Shown here: positions 59,241 through 64,000 of the stretch, piece after piece | Position numbering within the stretch: position 1 is the first letter of the stretch | Layout of the letters: every line of letters starts with the position of its first letter | Source: Sodiomyces alkalinus F11 | Lineage: Eukaryota; Ascomycota; Sordariomycetes; Glomerellales; Plectosphaerellaceae | Reading direction: 5' to 3' | Assembly (NCBI RefSeq): GCF_003711515.1 | Contig: NW_021167082.1 | Span: 3,403,691 to 3,467,690, forward strand | DNA: 64,000 bases | Program-made: the position numbers and the translations under genes | The notes under the pieces: generated by a model | The model's input: only the letters and a program-made list of their open reading frames with translations | Database searches by the model: none | Told to the model about the DNA's origin: nothing

Positions 59241-61080
59241 AAATAAACTCTATATATCCGCGCTATATAGCCGTATACTAAATCCGAATACTAAATACCG
59301 AAGCGAACTCTGCTAGTCTAACCGAACCGCCGTACTCTAAACGTATTATATCCCGCTATCGCTACGTGGGAATAGCTACTTCTACGGCGTCTACTCTAAT
59401 CCTATTTATATAACGGTGGCTTCGGCTAATTCGGGTTTATCGTCTAGGAATCCCTATTCCTCGTATAGCTTTTTTAGAATAATCGCTATATCGTAGTCTA
59501 GAATATTAAGGATCTGGTTTTTAAGCTTATCGGCTAAGATATCGTAGAATAATAGCACCCCCTTCTTCGCGTTACCCTTATAGTAACGAGTAAGAACGGC
59601 CGAATACCGGATAACTATATCCGCTATTTCTAGATTGTTTTCGTACCTTTACGCTAATACAATATATTTAGCGCCGGGTAGTAAGTTATTATTATCTAGT
59701 TTTATTAGGTGAATATACTTTTCTAATCGCTATATCACGTCTAGGAATACAAGGTCGACCGCGTTTTACACTTCGTGGTTTAGGATATATATGATAAGGA
59801 AAACGAATATCTAACTGCCGGTTAGGACTAGGATAACGGTGGCGTATAATCGCTAGGTAATATAGCTTAGCTTCTATTTACCGAAATAGAATTCGGCTTT
59901 AGTGTACGGTACTTAGGGGTTATATAATTATTTAGCGAGACTCTTATAACCTATAACCTAGATAGTATCTTCGCCGGCGCGAGTTATCTATCGCTTCGCG
60001 ACGGGTAAAGCTATATATTCCTAGTACAGTCTTTAAATACCACTAAAGGGTATAGCATTTATTATTAGCGAGGTAATCTAAGTAACGTTATTAGCTATAC
60101 CTAAATATAGCTAGGTACGGATATTAATAGCTTATAGAATAGTTAGCGTAGTTCTTTAGGCGGTAGACTAAAGGAATTACATAATAGACGCGGCGCGACT
60201 CTTAATAAAAGCGTTATAGTCGCCGGTTCTAGCTAGGAAGGTGGCTTGGTCGATGTCGCCTTTATAGCAAACTTCTACCGTATCTACTAATTTAAGCGTA
60301 AGCTATACTATCTCGTTTATCTCCTATAGAATATAGCCGGGTAGTATTCTATCCGTTATAGAAATAGCGGAGGGTAGCGATAGGCCGGCTATATTAATAC
60401 CGCCCATGCCCGACTAGGCGGGAAATAATATAGGTATACTAATTACGCGCTAGTTCTAAGACGTAGCCAGATTAATACCGCGGGAGGCAGATAGCGGGTC
60501 TAGGAGGAAACGGCCGTTTAGTTCTTATAATGCGTTATAACAGGATATACTAGCTAAGTATTACTCGAATATTTACTCGGGCTTAGTCTAGCTGCATGTG
60601 TTATAATTATAGTCGAGTAAAAACGGCGGCTAGAGGTAGATTAAAGGTAATATTTACGCGTTATCCGTTTTCATTATCCTATTTACCTCGAATACGGGGG
60701 CGAAGATAGTCTAACGAAGTGCTCGGTTAAGGAGGTTATTATAACCTAATATAATAGCCCGGTTATAGTAGCTAATAATACTCTCCTTATTTGTCCAGCA
60801 CTAAACCCGGAACACGGCTCCGGATATTGATAGCTTAGTAATAAATAAACTTTTATTACTAAATAGTATAATAGTACGGAAATACCTTTTAAAGGGTAGC
60901 CCTTCGCTTATACATTCTTAGTAGAAGTATTTAGGGAACTACTACTTAAATACCACGTCCTTAGATCTATTAACGGTAGATAGATACTCCACGACGTACT
61001 ACTAAGTTATAAATAGTATTAGGTAGGTAAGCGTGGGAAAAGGGTATAAAAGAAGTATAGAAGGTATATACGTGATATAT
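59241..61080 (-). pseudogene. Gypsy-type gag region, minus strand, RIP-degraded
   Basis: Read on - from about 61,000 down to 59,300, a broken frame has protein-like stretches (for example TGDYNAFIKSRAASI near 60,225-60,175). Its N-terminal part resembles the + strand frame at about 63,690-63,880 near the window end (shared FLLD...Y and FLL(D/N)P patterns). It lies directly inside the LTR at 61,081-61,419, where gag is expected. No zinc knuckle is readable. Confidence 0.45.
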
Positions 61081-61419
61081 CGAGTTATAATAAGGATAGA
61101 TTAGTGGAGTAGTAAAAGATAGCGCGAGATACTACGAGAGGAAACGAAGATAGAAGTTCTAGTCAATATTAACGAATACCGCCGCTACGATAGTAAATAA
61201 TAGGAGAAGGTTAGCTAGGATATTAGGTGTAAGAAGAAGTTTATAATGGGTTAAGTAGGCGGCCTAATCCAGTAAAGCGTCGTGGTTTATATTACTTTTA
61301 TTATTCCGCTCTATTCTTCTTTTATATACCTGCTGTTTAGAGATTAGATAATAACCCTTATACCTTCCCTTACCCGAGTTCGATACCATTCGCTATATAT
61401 GGTTACCTCGGGTAACTTA
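61081..61419 (-). repeat. Gypsy LTR, minus orientation (about 339 bp)
   Basis: The reverse complement of about 61,300-61,419 matches 62,904-63,030 (both start TGAGTTAC(C/T)CGAGGTAACC after allowing for RIP). The other end shows GAGTTATAATAAGG. The inner boundary is approximate. Confidence 0.65.
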
Positions 61420-62903
61420 GGTTCCTTAATCGATACCTAATAAGGCTATAAGACTATACTAAAGCCTCTTAAAGGTTCTTTGCCTTAGGTATTCTTTAAC
61501 CTATTGGTTTCTTTAGTATTCCCTGTCTATAGCACTATCAGAACCTACGCTTTGTTTGAGGCTATCCTTAGGTTACCTAAGGTTTTTTATCCTGTCTTCA
61601 AGGCGCCGCTTAACTCTTTAAGCTATTATAGCTTCTTCCAGTATCTATATATTCCTTATAAGCTAACTATCGTTTCTATTATACTAGGTACTCAATCCGT
61701 GGCTAACTTTATCCCTCGCGTGTTATCTAATATCTAGGGTTACCTTCATCTTACGGTGCTTATATACCTCCTACACGGCGGAGGACTAGGCTTACGTCCT
61801 CTTTTAGTTCCTTTAGCTTAGTAAATATAGTATCCCCCGAGGAATTATCTCCGATCATAACCCTAAGTTTCTATCCGTCTTTTAGATAACGCTCTAGAAG
61901 GAAGCCGGCACGCTACTTAAGTTCTTAATAGCATAGCACTCGTAGACTAATAGCCTATCTAAATAGAAGAATTAGATAGTCGAGATCGTAATCCGTATAT
62001 TCCTCGCTATATACCTAGACACGCCGTGGACGAAGGGTATTATTACTCTATATTTAATCTAAATAACGCCTTTAACGAAGTCTTAGGTTACTTACTGAAT
62101 ATATTACTATACGGCACGCCAATAAATAGTCCCCTTAATATAATTAGTGATATAAACCCGTAGTTTGCTCGGGAATTATTCTAGGAAGATACTAAACTAT
62201 TAATCGCCTTAGCTTAGATATATATAAAAAGACTATACGATAAGAAGTATCGTAGTATTCGGTTCGCTCTAGGGGACTTCGTCTTTATTAAGCTTAGGTA
62301 TAGCTATACGCTACCTAATAAGCCCTTAATAAAGCTCGGTTAGTAACGAATAGGCCTATTTAAGGTTAAGAAATAGGTCTCGCTACTAGCCTACCTTCTA
62401 GAACTGCCCGTAACGCTTAATATCTATCCTATTATTAGTATCTCCTATCTATAACCGGTAAAGGAACTAGGTACGGACCCGTTCCCCGGCCGGATAGCGG
62501 ATAAAGGGCTTATTTATCCCGGCGACCCTAATAAGGATAGACACAAATAGCGTAACCTATATAAGCACTATAAGATCAAAGCTATCCTGGCTAAGAGGGT
62601 TACTAAGAAAGGCCGTAGTAAGCCTTATATTAAGTATCTAATTCGATAAAAGGGATAGCCTAGTTAGTATAACGTTTAGATACTAAAGGAAGCTATAGAC
62701 GTACCGGAAATAGTCGAGACTTTTAAAGAACGATAAAGATCCGTAGAGACTTTACGGGCCGTAACGAAAAAAGCTAACGTAGATAAAGTATTAGGACTAG
62801 GGGATATTAAAGGGACTAAAGGGTTAAAAGATACTCGAAGTAAAGGACCTTGAAGGGACGCCGGCTTAGCCTTATAGCCTTACCCGGTGCAAAATAAGGA
62901 AAG
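61420..62903 (+). pseudogene. Gypsy integrase with chromodomain, 3' fragment
   Basis: The integrase core part is readable as ISDHNPKFLSVF (near 61,850-61,885), followed by S-x-x-x-K-N and TPWTKGIITL. A shift of frame leads to YDKKYRSIRFALGDFVFIKL (62,238-62,297) and KPLIKLG (about 62,320-62,341). A chromodomain-like KAILAKRVTKKGRSKPYIKY block follows (about 62,579-62,638) with KG*PS at 62,649. The polypurine-like AAAATAAGGAAAG (62,891-62,903) precedes an LTR. Gag, protease and RT of this copy are not here. Confidence 0.7.
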
Positions 62904-63210
62904 TGAGTTACTCGAGGTAACCACGCACTATTTATATGTAGCGAATATCCTCGAACTCGAATAAGGGAAGGTATAAGGGTTATCCGATCTTCGAATAGCA
63001 GGTATATAAAAGAAAAACGGCGCGAAATAAAAATAAAAATAATATAAACCGTGCTATTCTGCTAGATTAGCCCGCCCTCCTACCCGACTATAAAAGAATT
63101 CTCTATATACCCGGCCACGCTTACTAATCTTCTTCTACTCTTAACTATCATAGCTATCTTCGTAAGTATCGTAATCTCTAGTTCGTATATATAATTACTA
63201 TTATAACTTA
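62904..63210 (+). repeat. Gypsy LTR, plus orientation (about 307 bp)
   Basis: Opens TGAGTTACTCGAGG immediately after a purine tract and closes near TTATAACTTA. It is the inverted partner of 61,081-61,419. It can act as 3' LTR of the integrase fragment on its left and also as 5' LTR of the gag-like frame starting near 63,345. Confidence 0.65.
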
Positions 63211-63344
63211 TAAAAGCGAATAGGCCGTGGTTTCCTAGTTATTATCTTATTATATCTTCTATATACCCTTTCCACTCCCTTAGTTTACTAGGCTCTTATC
63301 CCGTACTCCTCTTATTTATAGTAAGCCTCCTATTATACTACGTT

Positions 63345-64000
63345 ATGAAATATCTAACCGATATCCATAGGTTTAAAGACTATAAGTTTTAGTAAGAGTT
63401 CTCCCAGTACTTCACTAAGGGTAAGTCGGGGGCCGGGCTTATATTCGAAGGTTACTTTAGAGCTCTTACTCTGTTTAGTGATAAGAACTGTATTATTACT
63501 AGGCTATAATCTACTAGTTTAGTATTTAATTAGTAGCGCTAGAGCACGGTTATATGATACTATTAGGCAGCTATTAATACCTGATACGATAACCCGCTAG
63601 ACTGCCGCCTCCGCTATATAGTGTTCGCACTAACGGAAAAGGCAGAATAAGTGGTATTAGTTAATGTCGCGTACTAAATCGTCGCCTTATACTCTTAGCT
63701 ATAGTTCTTACTCGATAATAATATCGATATTGCTAACTAGCCCTAATACTCATAGACCTTCGAATAATACCTCGCTATAGCTTATTATAATATCCCTAAG
63801 GCCTCTAATAGCTAATTCCTACTAAACCCCCCCTTTTATTGCCGCGTGGGTCCTAGTGTTACTCCCTTAGGCTTACCGCTACCGCGCGGTAGCACTATTA
63901 TAGTTATATACACGCCCGTACCTAGTACTCGCCCTTTATAGCTGCACGATACCGTTATACTAGCTTATATCCTATAATTAGTCTACGAACTAATATCGCT
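63345..64000 (+). pseudogene. Gypsy gag N-terminal region, runs off the window
   Basis: A broken + frame beginning around ATG 63,345 (MKYLTDIHRFKDYKF) continues to the window end with RIP stops. Later parts resemble the minus-strand gag at 59,241-61,080. Position just after an LTR supports gag. Confidence 0.5.

Noticed and set aside
61504..61737. 77-residue + ORF as an independent gene
   Set aside because: It overlaps the decayed 5' part of a Gypsy integrase region in another frame; no start context or motif.
1..64000. Starship-type giant cargo element
   Set aside because: No DUF3435-like tyrosine recombinase or cargo genes seen; all boundaries are LTR or LINE type.
1..64000. Centromere or telomere
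   Set aside because: RIPed TE nests are compatible with a centromere, but no telomeric repeat or centromere-specific feature is visible, so no claim is made.

Overview
The window looks like a gene-poor, heterochromatic stretch of a filamentous ascomycete (Pezizomycotina) genome. About 61 of the 64 kb is transposable-element wreckage that carries the signature of repeat-induced point mutation (RIP). CpA and TpG are strikingly scarce, TpA is everywhere, CpG is retained, and recognisable reading frames are full of TAG/TAA codons where Gln or Trp codons are expected. Short fungal introns (about 55-90 nt, GT-AG, CTAAC/CTGAC branch sites) in the two intact genes also fit a filamentous ascomycete.

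Only two intact protein genes are visible, in an un-mutated island of about 2.86 kb (53,459-56,315). A U1A/U2B''-type spliceosomal RRM protein lies on + (53,601-54,500, 3 exons). V-ATPase subunit D (vma8) lies convergently on - (54,763-55,991, 8 exons, two of them microexons of 10 and 11 nt). The island ends abruptly on both sides at the termini of LTR retrotransposons.

Left part (1-43 kb). 1-4.4 kb holds two 3' pieces of a (TAA)n-tailed LINE, a copia gag scrap and AT-rich relics. 6.3-35.1 kb is bounded by two direct 365-bp LTRs and looks like a giant Gypsy-type element (gag, protease, RT, RNase H, integrase) followed by an unknown ORF and a ULP1/C48-like peptidase ORF. A complete chromovirus (8,248-22,138; 215-bp LTRs, TSD CTAAG) is nested in its gag. 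A long LINE is nested in that chromovirus on -, and a solo LTR (7,308-7,816, TSD ATAAT) sits near its 5' end. 35.1-37.2 kb is another Gypsy gag/protease fragment, followed by two head-to-tail poly(A)-tailed LINE copies (37.2-42.7 kb).

Right part (43-64 kb). 43,195-53,453 is a small, apparently non-autonomous LTR element (253-bp LTRs, TSD CTCTA/CTCCA) full of tandem repeats. A full-length Ty1/copia element (44,056-50,499; 274-bp LTRs, TSD GTTAA) is inserted in it. To the right of vma8 lies the 3' part of a second copy of that copia on - (56,316 to about 58,620), itself split by a short LINE (57,131-57,976, 12-bp TSD). Fragments of another Ty3-like chromovirus follow in opposite orientations (59.2-64 kb).

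The insertion order that can be read is: giant Gypsy, then chromovirus, then LINE; and small repeat-rich LTR element, then copia. The mutated coding frames are listed as pseudogenes or mobile elements. No tRNA, rRNA or CRISPR array was found.
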